DNA from: Anthonomus grandis grandis
Lineage: Eukaryota; Arthropoda; Insecta; Coleoptera; Curculionidae
Direction: 5' to 3'
DNA: 64,000 nucleotides
Assembly: GCF_022605725.1 (NCBI RefSeq)
Contig: NC_065553.1
Location: 9,548,001-9,612,000 of the forward strand
Positions 11,650-24,338 of the stretch are shown piece by piece (the stretch's first letter is position 1; each line of letters starts with the position of its first letter). The notes under the pieces are model-generated. The model was not told the origin of the DNA and ran no database searches. It was given only the letters and a program-made list of their open reading frames with translations. Both the position numbers and the translations under genes were made by a program.

Positions 11650-13050
11650 ATTTTGAAAGATATCTTGTAATAGTAGGCAGTGCCATGACTAATTTTATTA
11701 TATTATTGACTAATTATATTTTTTAAATAATATAATTTCAAAAGATTGTAGCTTAAAAACCTTTATATATGCATCTAGTTTTATATTCACACGTTACAAT
11801 AATTTTCATTTATAAATTATGGCTACTACCACCGGAAGCGGAATAACTAGTAAAAACGGATGCTAGCACACTAATTGCTAGCATTACAGTTGATTTCGTA
11901 AATACCTTTTTATTAATTAAATCTTTACATTTTGCACTTTCAAAAGATTTTTTAGTTTTGCTGGTTTCTTTATAAATCTCGTTTGATCCAGGTTTGTTTT
12001 CATTACAGTGTGATATTTTTTCTAAAAGAGTCATTTGTAGATGACTTATACTGCAGTGAGGTTGAAACATGGCCGTTGTTTAGTACAATATGCTACTGGG
12101 GTAAATTTGAATGTGTATATATTTATTGGTTTATTTGAGGAAAGCTAGGCAGCCTTTAAATTTCTCATATTATTGATGATAGATGGTCAAGTCGTGTTGA
12201 GCCTGACATACATATTAAGGATCTTGGAGTAATTCTTTTCTTATCTTACTTTTCATCCGCATATTTTTAAAATCTATTCAATTTCATTTTTAGCATGGTT
12301 TGTAAGAGAAAGGTACATCCTTTGAGGAAACTATATTCCTTTTTGTTATTTGACAATATATTAATTTCATTTTATTTAGTATTGGTATTTTATTGTTCTT
12401 GTTGAACAACGCTATCTTATTTCTTGAATTTTCTTTTTTCATCTTTAAACTGTGTAAAATATGCTATATATTATATTATTTGTTAACTAATCTCAATTAG
12501 ATTAGGTTATTTTTGTTTACATTTTTATAACTTTTCTCCCTCCTTGTCTCTGTTTTTAGCGAAGGCTTTTGTTAGAATAAGATAAAAATTGTAACGAAAG
12601 ATTCTAATCAACAGAATAATAATTTTATTGGTAATGAAAACCATTATTTTCCAATATTTCTCTAGGATCTTCCGATAAGGGAATACTGCAAATTGAAAGA
12701 AAAGAAATTAAACAATTTATCTTCATTTAACACTAAAATTTTGACCAACGTAATAAATTCAAGATTATTTAACAGAAAAGCTCTTATCAAGCAATATCAA
12801 GCAAACTATTTTTCCAGAAACTTTGACAAATTTGGAGTTTTGCTTAGAAAACTGGCATAATTAAAAAAAATATAGGCAAACTATATTGTGTAATAGTTTA
12901 GTTAGTTTAATATTACATCTTATAAACGCAAACCTTTCTTAAGCTAAGATATTTTCATACCTCTTAGATGCACTGCACCTGGAATGTTGAATTTACCATG
13001 TCAGATGAGAACAACACAAAGTCTCGGTCTCAAAATTTGTTATTAATTAA
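11650..13050. other. Intergenic DNA with one small open frame
   Basis: Nothing is assignable here. One 86-codon minus-strand frame (11,810-12,070) ends in a hydrophobic stretch STVMLAISVLASVF, which could be a C-terminal membrane anchor. It has no recognised homologue, promoter or splice context, so it is not called a gene. Confidence 0.4.
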
Positions 13051-13056
13051 TTATAC

Positions 13057-13106
13057 TTTAAGTCGTTACACGTGTTTCACTCCTTAGAGCATCATCAGAC
13101 CTTAAA
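13057..13106 (-). ncRNA. Hammerhead ribozyme motif, Penelope-associated
   Basis: On the minus strand the conserved core is complete: CTGATGA (13,098-13,092), then a stem II of GCTC-TAAG-GAGT, then GAAA (13,078-13,075), a very short stem III ACACGTGT, and the cleavage dinucleotide TA with the predicted cut between 13,067 and 13,066. Helix I closes the fold. TTTAAG (13,106-13,101) pairs with CTTAAA (13,062-13,057), and GT next to the core pairs with AC after the cut, leaving a two-base GA bulge. Hammerheads with a near-absent stem III are known from Penelope-like retroelements, and a Penelope-type RT lies upstream on the same strand. Activity is inferred from fold only; a single U next to stem II is unpaired. 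Confidence 0.7.
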
Positions 13107-14329
13107 TAGGTTAAAACCCGACTAACTGGGTCACATTATACACACACTGAATAATATGTTTTTTTTTTAGTAAGCATATTATATTTTTTCTATTTCTTCT
13201 CACTAATTTGCATATTTTTTTTAGATTAGATAAGCATTAATTATATCTTCTTAACAGTTAATGAAGCACAGACGAGAGAAATATAAAAAAATGGTAGATG
13301 AAAAAGTCTAGAAATAAAAAAATAACATTCGAACCAAGAAAAAAGATCTGAAAAATATTGAGATACTTAGAAAATATTATATTAACATGAGAACTAGATA
13401 AATTAAAATGAAAACATAGAGACAGACAAAGCAGCATACAACATTAAACAATAAATTTTAATAAAGCTTCTAGAATCATATGTCTGTCAACAGATAGATA
13501 AAGCATATAACAGAAATACTCTTTTAAATTAAACACGTACGTACTTGAACACTTATTTAGCAGAATTTCTAAAAATTACAAGAAATTTGGTTAAAATTTA
13601 TTGTGATGTTTTATTTCAAATATTTATAGTTTGCAATATTTAGACATTCTTTTTGCCTTTGACTTAACTATTGTCGATTTCCAAACAATAAGCGACAACC
13701 CATTGTTTGCACAAAACGGTATAGACGCATAAAGAGCGCACATGCATACAATCGACAGTACAGAAAATCTAATAAATCATAGATCCGTGCCCAATAGAAA
13801 CTACAATAATTCATAGACCACGTCCCAGATAAGAAAAATAGGTTACTGGGTCAATCAATGTCGAAAACACACACAGCCATTCTGTATACCGCAATAGGGT
13901 GGCGCCCGTACAGAAATTTTGGGGACGCACCTTATATTGATTTTTTTTTGACATGGGGCTAAGCCTTTGTTATATCTTACGCGTTAATGTGCTTAAATGG
14001 TGCTTATCTACTTGAGCTGCGAAACGTGATGACAACGGAGTTATGATGGGATCATATTAATATGTGCTTAAATATAAAAGTGCTGCGTTACAGTTTTAGT
14101 TAAAAGAGTTAAACAATGTTAAATAAATACGTGCATGCACACAGTAGCTTAAATCTCAATTACTGTCACTATTAGTTAAAAAACTTAAGTAGTATCTCCT
14201 CATGTCTTTCCAGATAAGACGATAAAAGCTACACTACACTGATTAAAACTAATAAAAATTAAGAATAATAAAAAAAATTCCACTCGAGAACTTCTTGATA
14301 TTACAGGTTTTATAGGTATTGAGGCTCCA

Positions 14330-14720
14330 TCAATCCCTTCCCAAGTTAGTGTAACACAAATCTATCCGATGGAATTTAGATCGGGACTTTTCGGTTGCCA
14401 GTCCATAACTTGTGGTAAGAAAATAATTTAGTTCTAATCCTGACCGTGTACGGTTTTATTTTTGTATTATCATATTGACATACACATCCAATTTTGAACC
14501 AATGTGCGTATCTCTATTCGGTCATCGCCTCTAGTCAAAAGAACAAATAGTGCAGAGCGGTCATTTAAATATATCTCACCACAAATGATAATTAGATTAT
14601 CTCAAACATTCTCATACTCGTAAATATACTATAATTGTTGTCCATTGTTCTTTGGTGTAGGGTAATTGATACCTCCATAAACCATTATCAAAAAACCGTC
14701 ACCAAACGAAGTTCTTCGAC
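14330..14720 (-). mobile_element. Tc1-like transposase fragment
   Basis: The minus strand carries VMDWQPKSPDLNSIG at about 14,370-14,415. This closely matches the Tc1 catalytic block, in which the second aspartate lies in DW-P-SPDLNPIEHLW. Upstream on the same strand (about 14,640-14,680) is a MVYGGINY piece resembling the earlier VWGGIS block. The intervening frames are broken by stops and the HLW part is lost. It sits between the Penelope RT and the ribozyme, so it may be a later insertion. Confidence 0.5.
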
Positions 14721-14839
14721 ATGAACTGAAGAGGGCGAGATATAGTTGCCTCCACCAATTGATGTTAATTTCAAATTGCAAAACAGATTTACTACTAACA
14801 TTTTATGTTAAAAACAATGGTTAGAGTCACTTGTTTCTT

Positions 14840-15780
14840 CACTCAAATTCTAACGGATTACTATTTTTGGTGACAAGAGTATCTAAGAATGTAACTTGGT
14901 TATTTGTTTCTTGTTCGAAGGCAAATTTAATAGATGGAAAACTGTTTTAGAGTTGTTCTACACAGTTATTAATATTGCATTTGCTTTTGGCAAACACATC
15001 ATCAACATCTTATCTTAACCAAACTCGTGAAAAGTATTGGAATGTATTATTTGCATTTAACTCGAAAAAGGTTCATGAAGCTCTGCTAGAAAGGGCGAGA
15101 GGAAATTACCTATATCTATATCCTCAAGTTGGTCATAATACCGAATTGTTGTATTGAAAAATATTTTGTGACATGCGAAGTTTTGTTAATTTAAATATTT
15201 CTCGGATAATATCGAAACCATTACTTTCCAGAACAAAAGTTCAATCAGATATTCCAAAGTTTCCGGTATAGAAACGCTTGGGACAACAAAGAAAACTCAG
15301 CGAACGAAACAAGAATTTCATCTTCACTTCAAGTTGGGGATCCTATAGTGGAGATAAATACTGATCTTATTCTATTGCCAGGTTTATTGATTTTTCGTAA
15401 ACAATATAATTTTAAAATTGTTGGGTTCGAAAGCTGTAACTTGAATTTATCTCAAGAGGAAACAAGGTTTTTGCAATTCAATGCTGCTTTAACATGCGAG
15501 AGTTTAATATATTTTATTTTGGTAAGATTTATTAAGATTCGTTGGAAATTATTTCTTTAGCAAATCCTTTCCAAGACTTTGGCAAAATATCGAATTGATA
15601 ATTCAACACTTCTATAAGCTTCCCTAGCAGTTTGAAGCTGGTTTAAAATTAAGAAGTTTATTCAGAACATCAAGTTCTTTCTCATTAAAAGACGGAGAGG
15701 ACTGATTCTCAACGATATTAACTGGTTTTTCTTTTATGTGGCTTATCCTTTGAGTCAACTTTTTAAGTTTTTATTTAGTA
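14840..15780 (-). mobile_element. Penelope-like reverse transcriptase, decayed
   Basis: The minus strand encodes, in order, ELDVLNKLLNFKPASNC (about 15,625-15,675), a poorly preserved middle, IGNFLSPFLAEL (about 15,085-15,120), a WLR-stop-DVDDVFAKS block at about 14,985-15,020, and a QVTFLDTLVTKN block at about 14,860-14,895. The order GN-LSP-LAEL, then W-RYVDD-F, then FLD-LV is specific to Penelope-like RTs and differs from LINE RTs, which have YADD. Several in-frame stops, including one beside VDD, show that this copy is dead. The GIY-YIG endonuclease expected downstream is not recognisable; a Tc1-like fragment occupies part of that position. The hammerhead at 13,057-13,106 is on the same strand downstream, where a Penelope terminal repeat would lie. 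Confidence 0.75.
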
Positions 15781-15789
15781 AAGAAAACT

Positions 15790-18700
15790 TGCTAATATAT
15801 TTATGCTTAATAACTTCAAACACGTCTTTTTAAAAATCACTCCATGATTGATACTCAAAATAAGTTTCTCTAAAAGTAAGCTTTTTAAAAGGTGTGTATG
15901 TTTCTATAATATATATATAATTATAACTCTAAAATGTTAAAAAGTTTTGATTATTGGTAACACTGTTTTGTGATTCGAGTATCACACCAAAGATTCCAAC
16001 CATAGAACCTTCAGGTTTATTTGTCAAAGCTACTGCTAAAAGGCTCTGCCAGCAGTACAATTGATGATAAAAGAAACCGCAAAATAGAATATTCGTGGAG
16101 AAAACTATACTAGCAGGTCTTGTGATTTATTGAACTTATGCACTTATTCAGTTTATATGCACTCAATCTTATTTTCATTGCTTCTGTCACCTGATACCAG
16201 TAATATCCGTTACCTAATGGACCACAATTTCTGTACCTATTAAGTCCCTTCTTGAATAAAATCTTTGGAATCAACCTATAGGCAAGTTAAATATCTGAAA
16301 CACTCTCGTTAATCTCAATTATTTATTTATTTTTAAAAGCTTAACGTGAATGTACGCTAGAAATTTTATTTATTTTGTAGAAGTAGGAAGTGAAGTCACT
16401 TTGAGTATTTAACTTATATAGAAAAGTTTTCAACTCAGGTTTTAACGTGTTTTACTGTGGTTATAAAATGTTTGTGGCTTTACGAGTATTTCAAAAAGGG
16501 TTTTTTCTTCTTAGGAACTAGTATTTGGCAACGGATGAAATGCTTTTTTTTTAATGTTTTTTTAAACAAAATGGCCCGTTACTGCAGCAAATATCACACC
16601 TTCCTTCCTCTTTTAAATTAATCCCATTAAGCGGAAAACTACACTTCGACGTATATATAATTCATATTCAAATATAAAAAGCATTTTCAAAAATCAAACT
16701 AAATGACAGACAGAATGTGTTAATAGTTTTAGCATTTGAATTTATAGTCGGTTTCAAATTCAATCCTTGAAAAATGAGCAATGTATTGTATGTACATTCC
16801 CACTATTCCAACTTTCAAAGAATTTAATTTTAATGTTAGAATATTTAAAGTTTGGAATGGTTATTTTTAAACTTTTGTTAAAATTGGAATTCCAAAAATA
16901 AATAATAAGCTTAATGTTTTTTTAATTGCTAAATATACTTACGGAATTTAAATTTGTTTTGAAATTAGAACAGGAAAAGTATTTGAAAAAATTAAAATTC
17001 AAGTTGATTTTATGTGATTCTGTAGACGCTATAGTTTGTGTAGTGTCTCTGTTACAGAATTCATGGTTTAAGTTAAAAAAGGTAATAGAGCAAGATCTCT
17101 AGTTCTGATTAAAAATTGGATATGTTGATTTGGACTATTTATGCATATTCTGGCCGTCTAACGGATGCCTTAAGGTGAATTCAACTTATTTTATATATAT
17201 TTTCACCCTCTCCTCCTTACGTTCACCCCTACAATCTGAACTGAAAAAAGTGAAAAGTTAAGGATGTAAAAAAGCTGAGGGCACCATCATTTTTCGACAT
17301 TCTAACTTCGTATATGATTTAAATGAAATATGTGCTTGTATGGAAAAGGAAATAAAACATAATATTCGAAAAGAAAAACCTGAACGGTAAAAAAAATGAA
17401 GGAGCTCCAAAAAAGAAATCCGTTTGCCCTATCCTCCCCAAATCCAAGCCCATCAAGATTAAAGGAAGGGTCGCATTTCAAAAGAGGGTGCGGTAGCAGA
17501 TACGCAAAATGTTCGTAAAATACCTTGACCCAATTTCGGCCCTTTCCTCGCCCTTATAATATTAAGGACTAAGGGTATTTGTTTTATTAAGAACAATCTT
17601 ACAGAAATGTAAGGACCGGATATTAATAACGCTTATAAAGAGATTACAAAAATAGGCTTTTATATAAGCAAATATAAATTTAATAAGGTTTATTTTTGTA
17701 CATTACTTAAAATAATTTACATTCGCTAATCGCGTAGATGTTACCATTCTCAAGTATTCGGTGTATCTTCTCCTATTTAGACCTTTATTGTTATTTGTCG
17801 TTGCGATGCGGCGAAACCGATTCGGGTGTGTAAATCGTACCTAATCTCTAGACTCTCAGTTTTCGGTACCGTAGGTATAATGGTTTTTACATATCGTTCC
17901 GTTTCACTATCAAGAATGTAAATATAAGTTTAGATCGATCCACATCAACCTTTGTGTAGTTTACTAGTTTATATGCCTGGCAGCCTCTATTTCTGTCTAA
18001 TAAACAAACAATGAAAAGAGGTCAAGCCGAAAATAAGAGAGCGTACCGCGTAATGTAATGTTGGTAAATTACGGTCTCAGTAAATTTCTCGATGGGAAAG
18101 GAGAATGCGTGCTTAGAAGTTCAGTATGCATGGTTGAGACTGATTGCATGGACAGAATCGTGAATAAAATCTCCAGATAAAATGTATAGTTAGTTAATTT
18201 AAAAGTAATTTAATGTATAGATAGTCCCGTGTTTCAAAGTGATGAATCGACATGCTTTTAAACTTATTCAATAAAGAAGCGAATAATGCATTTATAAAAA
18301 ATACAATTTTTCTACATCAATATATCGATTCCACATTCGTTTTTCAATCAAATTGCAAAATTAGAAATTGATCGCTGTACCATCCGTAAATTAAGGAAAT
18401 TTAAAACTTTTCACCAGCTTAACTCATTTAATTCAAACCTCGTGTAATAATTCTGAATTTTTTGAATTCTTCCTAAAGTCTCAGATGTTTTCAAATCCAT
18501 AAACGGTATCACAATAATGAAACTTTGCAGATATTTCAAAGTATGTGTAGAAAACTTTTTTAATAAAGTTATCTATTGAGGATTGTCGACCCATATACTT
18601 GGAATAAAACAAATTACTTAATTTTGGTTAAATTCTACCTATTTTTGTCGCAGCTTCTGTTTTGTTTCCAGATTTGTTGGTTTGTTCTATAAGCACCTAC

Positions 18701-21700
18701 AGACCTCTAGGGACTGCCATGATGTTAGTTTTAGTTTACGGACGTTTTATATTATATTTATACAGTTATTTTGTTATTTGGTCTTCCTCCACTCACATTT
18801 ATTTAAATTCAAAGCAGCTTTAGTATACGCGACGTGTTTCGAACATATATGTTTATATATCGTTTTATTATTGACTGAGTTCGTGTGAGTTAAGTGTGAT
18901 CTGTGATGCATAACAAATCCAAAAGCTTATGTAACTGCATCTTTAGTCCCAATTAAAATTACGTTTAAGACATCAACCCTAGTCAATTTCTACTAACTGA
19001 TTTATTTGATAAATATGCCGACATTATGTTGTAATTTTACAATAACAAACGGAATTTGGGATATTTTGGTACTTTTTTCTTTATTGCGGCAAAAGTGATC
19101 TTTTCTTTATCAAAGAAAAATTTCTTTATCTCGAGAAGCATTATATTATATAAAGGGATTGACAAACATATTATTTATAATGATGCATTCATTTTTAAAA
19201 AAAGTGTATTAAGCCCTGTAAGGGGTAAGAGATTGTTTTAATAAATTTAAAGAAACAACGAATACCCATGTAAATTTATCAGTTGCGTCTTATGAGACCA
19301 GTATCCATAGTCCAGTGTAAGAAGATAACTATTATAATAACTTTAAGTCTGATAGAACTCTTTCCCGAATCTTGCACATAGAATTATACTTATGATACTA
19401 AAAATTTAATAATATCGTCATCGTCGTTGGATAAAAGGTGTCAAGAAATTATTATAAATTTCTCACGCAGATAAATTTCTATATAACTAACAGCTTTTGA
19501 AATTTTAATGATATGAATGATCTTGCACTTGGAATTTATTCAGAACGTCAATAATTCTTATAGCTAACCTAAATAACAAAAATTATCACTTTCATGAAAA
19601 AACGTTTTTCTTCAAAGTGTTTTAATGAAGAGATGTCAAGGTTCTAGGCTAAAACCGTTTTTTTTTTATCAGAACTATACCACTTGATTGATTATATCGC
19701 ACCTAGTATTGTAGTATATATTTAAGTATTAACTAAAATAATAATAATTTATATAAATGTAAGCGGATTTCTTAAAAAACATCTCCAGATCGCCAGAGAG
19801 CCGATCCAGCAAAATTGCCGAGCACGGCAAGAGGCAGGAAATGCGACGCGGTACTTCTCAGTCCCCGGCCTGACGCGCTCGCGAGAATAAAATAAGTTGA
19901 ATTGTCAAGTTGGCAAATTAAAAGTTGGTTTTGTAAATTTAATGACTTTTATTTAAGGGTATCAACCCCAAAATATTACTACTGTTTACATAAATTATTT
20001 AATGATGTAGACACCGAGGCATTATTTCTTTAAAAACGAAACTTGTTGTCAAATAAGCGGTTTTCTCGTAAACAGAGAATACAAAAGTATTTTCTTTTTT
20101 TTTATAATATCCTGATTAACAAATGTATTATCATAGTTTTTTCAACATCTATAAAAGACTTTTACAAAATTTAACCGTCACTGTAGTACTCACCATTAAG
20201 GACATCTTGAGAACTCTACTCTTCTTCAAAAATCTTCAAAAATCAACAAAATAATCCGTTCTAAATTATCTAATACTCGCAGCATAACTTAGAAATTTAT
20301 GGTATGGTTACCTCCCATGATGGTGGAAATGCGAGTACTAGATTTTCTAGATTTTAGCCAGGAATTTCATATGATGAATCGTAGTTGTCATCTTGATATG
20401 GTTTCAAGAGTCAGCCTCTACAATGATATTTCATTCTTGCAATAATGAAACTGTCTTGACGGATCTTAAATAGGCATCTAAAATATTTTAGATTTTGCAG
20501 TATCGGATGGTAAAGTTGTAAAAAATATTTTTTTTCGATAAATTTGAAATTTTTATTGATATTTTTTTAAGAATTGGCACACAGTGTGCATTCAGAGCCA
20601 TTTTCCGATACACACTTTAAATTTTTATATTCACCGTTGGCGTTCACGTGGACGCTAAATTGATTATTTCTGAAAATGAAAACTGATTATAATTTATTGA
20701 CAAAGGTTTTCTTTACCTCAGAAAACTAAACCATGCTTTCTAACTCCTAGTTTTATCTAATTTTAACTTGAAAGCTCATCATTTTGTTACTTCAAAATAC
20801 TTCAAAAAGCGCAAAATACTTGTTTCATATTAACATTTGGCATAAAACATATCTCACTAATCACTAATCACAACTAAATCTCACTAATCACAAACATGTT
20901 CAGGTGTCAAATGTTTGGCATATACAGTGGCCAAAAAAAAAGTAATTTCTACAATGGTATTAACACTATGTTTACAACAACCCAAGTATTTATTTTCACC
21001 GTTGTCGGATCTCTAGCATTTTTTACTTCATAAGTTCTTTTTTTAAATACATTTCTCTGGACGAAAAAAATAAGAGAAATACAAATTAAATTTGATGTTT
21101 TTGTGTGATCAGATCTTTTTCTAAATTTAGTGAACGGCATACAATTTTAACAATAAATCTTGCAAAACATTATATTCTTGAAGAAAGGCGCTTAATAAAT
21201 TAGTGAAAATAAAAGTTACGCATTTATTTCCAATGCTCTAAAAAAATTACCCTATTTGTTTGATTTTTGATTTTCTAAAGTTTTAAAGCAATAACAGGTT
21301 ACAAATAAGCCGCCAGAAACTCGAGGTGATTGCACATGACACGTGAGACACTTATAAAGACATATTTTTGATATCTTTTGCAAATACTTATTAGTACGAG
21401 AAACATAAGAATATGTCTGGAGGCAATGAATTTTCATGGAAGCGTACCCTTTTTGGAGCAAAAATATATTTAACAGAGAATAATTTGCTTGAGAAAATGT
21501 GGAGCATGTTAACTAAATGTGGAGAGAGCTAAAAAATTAGAGTTGCGGGCAAAAAAACTTTAAACTACTTTCTTTATTCTATTTAAAAAATTCGTTTTAC
21601 TATAAGGGTTCTATTGGGTTAGTAATTAAAAAATGTTTGTTGCAAAATTTAAAAAACTGTTTATGTGAGAATATAAACTGGCCTAAAAGTATATAAATAA

Positions 21701-21930
21701 TAATATGCAAAACTCTGCATTATCTACCAGAGAAAAAAACAAATATATTTTTACTATTAATTAAATTAATATGATTAAAATAATTAAAATGTACGTGTAG
21801 TATATATGCGCCAGAGGAATTTAATAGCCTGTTATAGCATTATACCTTGGAGATAGCTCGGCTTAACACATTTTGCAAAAAAACACGCAGCTTTAGAATA
21901 TTTGCTGCAGTAAAAAATTTAAGTTTTTCC
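15790..21930. other. Long gene-poor AT-rich stretch
   Basis: No coding exon was recognised on either strand. Less AT-rich patches occur at about 17,720-17,900 and 19,790-19,885. The second contains several CG dinucleotides and looks like an old repeat. At 20,925-20,945 the sequence TACAGTGGCCAAAAAAAAAG resembles a Tc1-type terminus, but no matching inverted end was found. Confidence 0.45.
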
Positions 21931-21942
21931 AAAGTTAGATCA

Positions 21943-22230
21943 CTAATTAGATCTGCCAAATGTTAAGGATCTGTCCAAAGTGGTGTCCTTAAGAACTGTT
22001 ATAAGTGGGCATTCAAAAAATAGGTCTACAAATGTTTCTTTTACATGAGAATTACACACCGCTAAACATAGGTCTTCTGGATTAAACTGGTAGGATATGT
22101 TTTCAATTGTGAACTTACAAAAAAAATTATTTGATGTACGAATTTCTACCATACGTCTTATTAATGAAAATTCACACTTAAAATTCAAATAATTTGCTGG
22201 TGTAAGCATTTTTCCATTGAGTGTTTGCAC
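21943..22230 (-). mobile_element. Possible LINE C-terminal fragment
   Basis: The 95-codon minus-strand frame contains LCLAVCNSHVKETFVDLFFE followed by CPLI. This spacing of Cys, His-like and Cys residues resembles the C-CN...ET-HLLFECP zinc-knuckle-like block at the end of I- and Jockey-group LINE ORF2 proteins. The upstream basic hydrophobic part also fits that region. No RT core was found beside it. The call rests on one motif. Confidence 0.35.
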
Positions 22231-22239
22231 ATTTGAGTA

Positions 22240-23600
22240 TTTTTACACTCACTCAACTTTAAACAAAACTATTTTAACCGGTTTTATGAGAAGAAATTAA
22301 AAAAGCTTGGTATTCTAACACCGTCATGCTACTAAATACTATTGATTATTTTATAAAAGATTTAATTGCTTTTTGTAAATATTTTTTAGAATACTCTTAT
22401 TGTGTTAGACACTTATATTATTTGAAATTAAAACTTATTTGTTATGCTGATAAAAATATTATGTTTTGACTCTTCCTGCTATTCATCAAAATAACTGTTA
22501 AGTAAATAAAATACAACAGTGATAAGTTTTTTTTTTTAATTCTACATGAAAAACTACAATACTCTTATTTTTTCGGCCTTAACTGTAGATACTTATTAAA
22601 AAATCCATGCAATCCGTCTCCGCCCCCCATATATCTAACACGTGGAAGCATTTAGGTCAACACAGACGTTGCATAATCCCAAACGAGGTCGTGCGAGACG
22701 CCCGTGGCGCCATCTTGGCTCTTCCTCTAATAAAATAAATTCGCTGTTCTCCAAAGTTTTTTTTTCCTGTTTTTGAGCGGGTGAATCTACGGAATATCCG
22801 GAGATTTCGAATTTCGACTGTCGCAGGCAGATGTGACGGGGAAAAAATAAAACGACAAGTCATTGAGATACGTTGTGTAATCTTGCTGGTTGGCATTTGT
22901 TTTTTAAAGACTGAACGAAGAATAATGAACGAGGAAACTGCGGTATAATATTAGTACTAGACACGGATATTAATAATTAGAATTTATTCTACTATAAGTA
23001 GATATTGATAAGTCGATCTTACAATACTTTAAATTGTTCGTAAGCAAAAATATTAGTCACAATTTGTTCCATTGAAATGGTTTTTATTTCGATTTTCTTT
23101 ACAAAGAATAATATAAAATACTTTCAGTGAAAGTAACTCAACAACATGTCTTGTACATTCTTATACTATGTAGTTTTACTTTTGCCATCTATGAAACAAC
23201 TCCAAAGCATTTGTAATATTTTTGATTTGACCGCCATCTGTAAGTATATAGTATTACTCACTATCCAATAATAAAATGGATATCTGTACAAGAATACTGT
23301 TTGTACATATAATGGCGAAAGTTTGTTTGAACGAAATTGAATTATGAGGAAAAAAGTGGAAAAAGACGTACAAGAAGACTTGAGCAAGTTTCAGAGAAAA
23401 ATTTGTGTAATTTCCATATAAGTATATGGTGACCAAATGTACAGGATTTGGATATATTGTAAAGCATTGTGAAAGGATGTGCAGTTTTTGTTGTTACGTA
23501 TGTTTGTGTAAATAAATGTAAATAAATAAAATAAACAAATTAATAGAGAGTTTTTTGACATAGACTCAAACCTTGGTGTGTATAATCTATACCAATTTTA
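22240..23600. other. Intergenic DNA with a GC-rich patch
   Basis: The segment at 22,610-22,870 is much less AT-rich than its flanks and contains TGGCGCCATCTTGGCTC. Its open frames match nothing known to me. It could be an old repeat or a noncoding exon. The remainder is plain AT-rich DNA. Confidence 0.4.
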
Positions 23601-23604
23601 AACT

Positions 23605-23655
23605 TTTTATTACCTTATGATGGACACCGCTGTGGCCGAAACATGTTGGTATTTT
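23605..23655 (+). ncRNA. Degenerate hammerhead ribozyme relic
   Basis: The plus strand reads ACC-TT-ATGATGG, then GGACAC-CGCT-GTGGCC, then GAAACATGTTGGT. Stem II can form six positions with one A-G mismatch, GAAA is intact, stem III is the short ACATGT form, and ACC can pair with GGT to make helix I. Core positions C3 and A9 are substituted (ATGATGG in place of CTGATGA), so it should not cleave. The sequence runs directly into mariner-derived DNA at about 23,660. Confidence 0.45.
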
Positions 23656-23659
23656 TAAA

Positions 23660-23958
23660 ACGAATCTCTAGAACAACTCCAGCATAGAATAGTTCAGGAA
23701 TACCGTGCTATATCAAGAGAATCATCTGAAAATACACGTGAAAGTAGTCTTTATTATTGTCGTCAAAATAACAGAGATCATTTTCAACATTTAATTAAAT
23801 AATGATAAAAATTTCAAATTTGTGTTTTCCTTGATAAACAATGAAGAATTTTTTGAAATGTGATGTATCACTCGACCTCCCTTTCTATTTAAGATTTTAG
23901 GGGTGTATCTCACCTTGTCCAACGGGTAGCAATCAAGTTTTTAAATTGTCACCCTGTA
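23660..23958 (+). mobile_element. Mariner-type fragment, copy 2
   Basis: This segment matches the 3' end of the copy at 2.4-2.87 kb. Both encode the transposase C-terminus: QHRIVQEYRAISRE followed by a LYYC-Q-N-DHFQHLIK-type ending. Both continue with a TGTGTTTTCCTTGATAAACA block and finish TTGTCACCCTGTA, here at 23,945-23,957. The 5' four-fifths of the element is missing. A degenerate hammerhead lies immediately upstream. Confidence 0.75.
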
Positions 23959-24338
23959 TGTCTTCTTGTACGGTATAGCGGGAATTTTTGATATATTGTG
24001 TACAAAATTCAAGCTACTTATTCACATTAAGGAATATTTGAAGCAAACGTTCGCATCTTGCCATTTTTTTGATTATTGGCTAAGAAAGTATAAAACATAA
24101 TTAAACTAACTCAATTTGGACTTAATATTACTCATTAACAAGCAGCATAATTAGGCCAAAGTAAAACACATTTATAATAAACATTTGATTGTTTAATTTC
24201 ATAAAAATACTCGTATATAAACTGTACAAAATATCTAAAAATTCTTTTAATCTACATTTATTTATCGATGATAATCCCTGGTAACCATTGCAAAATATTC
24301 ATTCCGAAAAAGTCCAACTTATAATTTTTTTTAAATTT

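Noticed and set aside
11810..12070. 86-codon frame with a C-terminal hydrophobic segment
   Set aside because: There is no homologue, promoter, splice context or codon bias to support a gene; kept only as a note in the intergenic entry.
20925..21240. Tc1-like element starting TACAGTGGCCAAAA
   Set aside because: Only one end is visible, and the nearby 63-codon frame shows no transposase motif.
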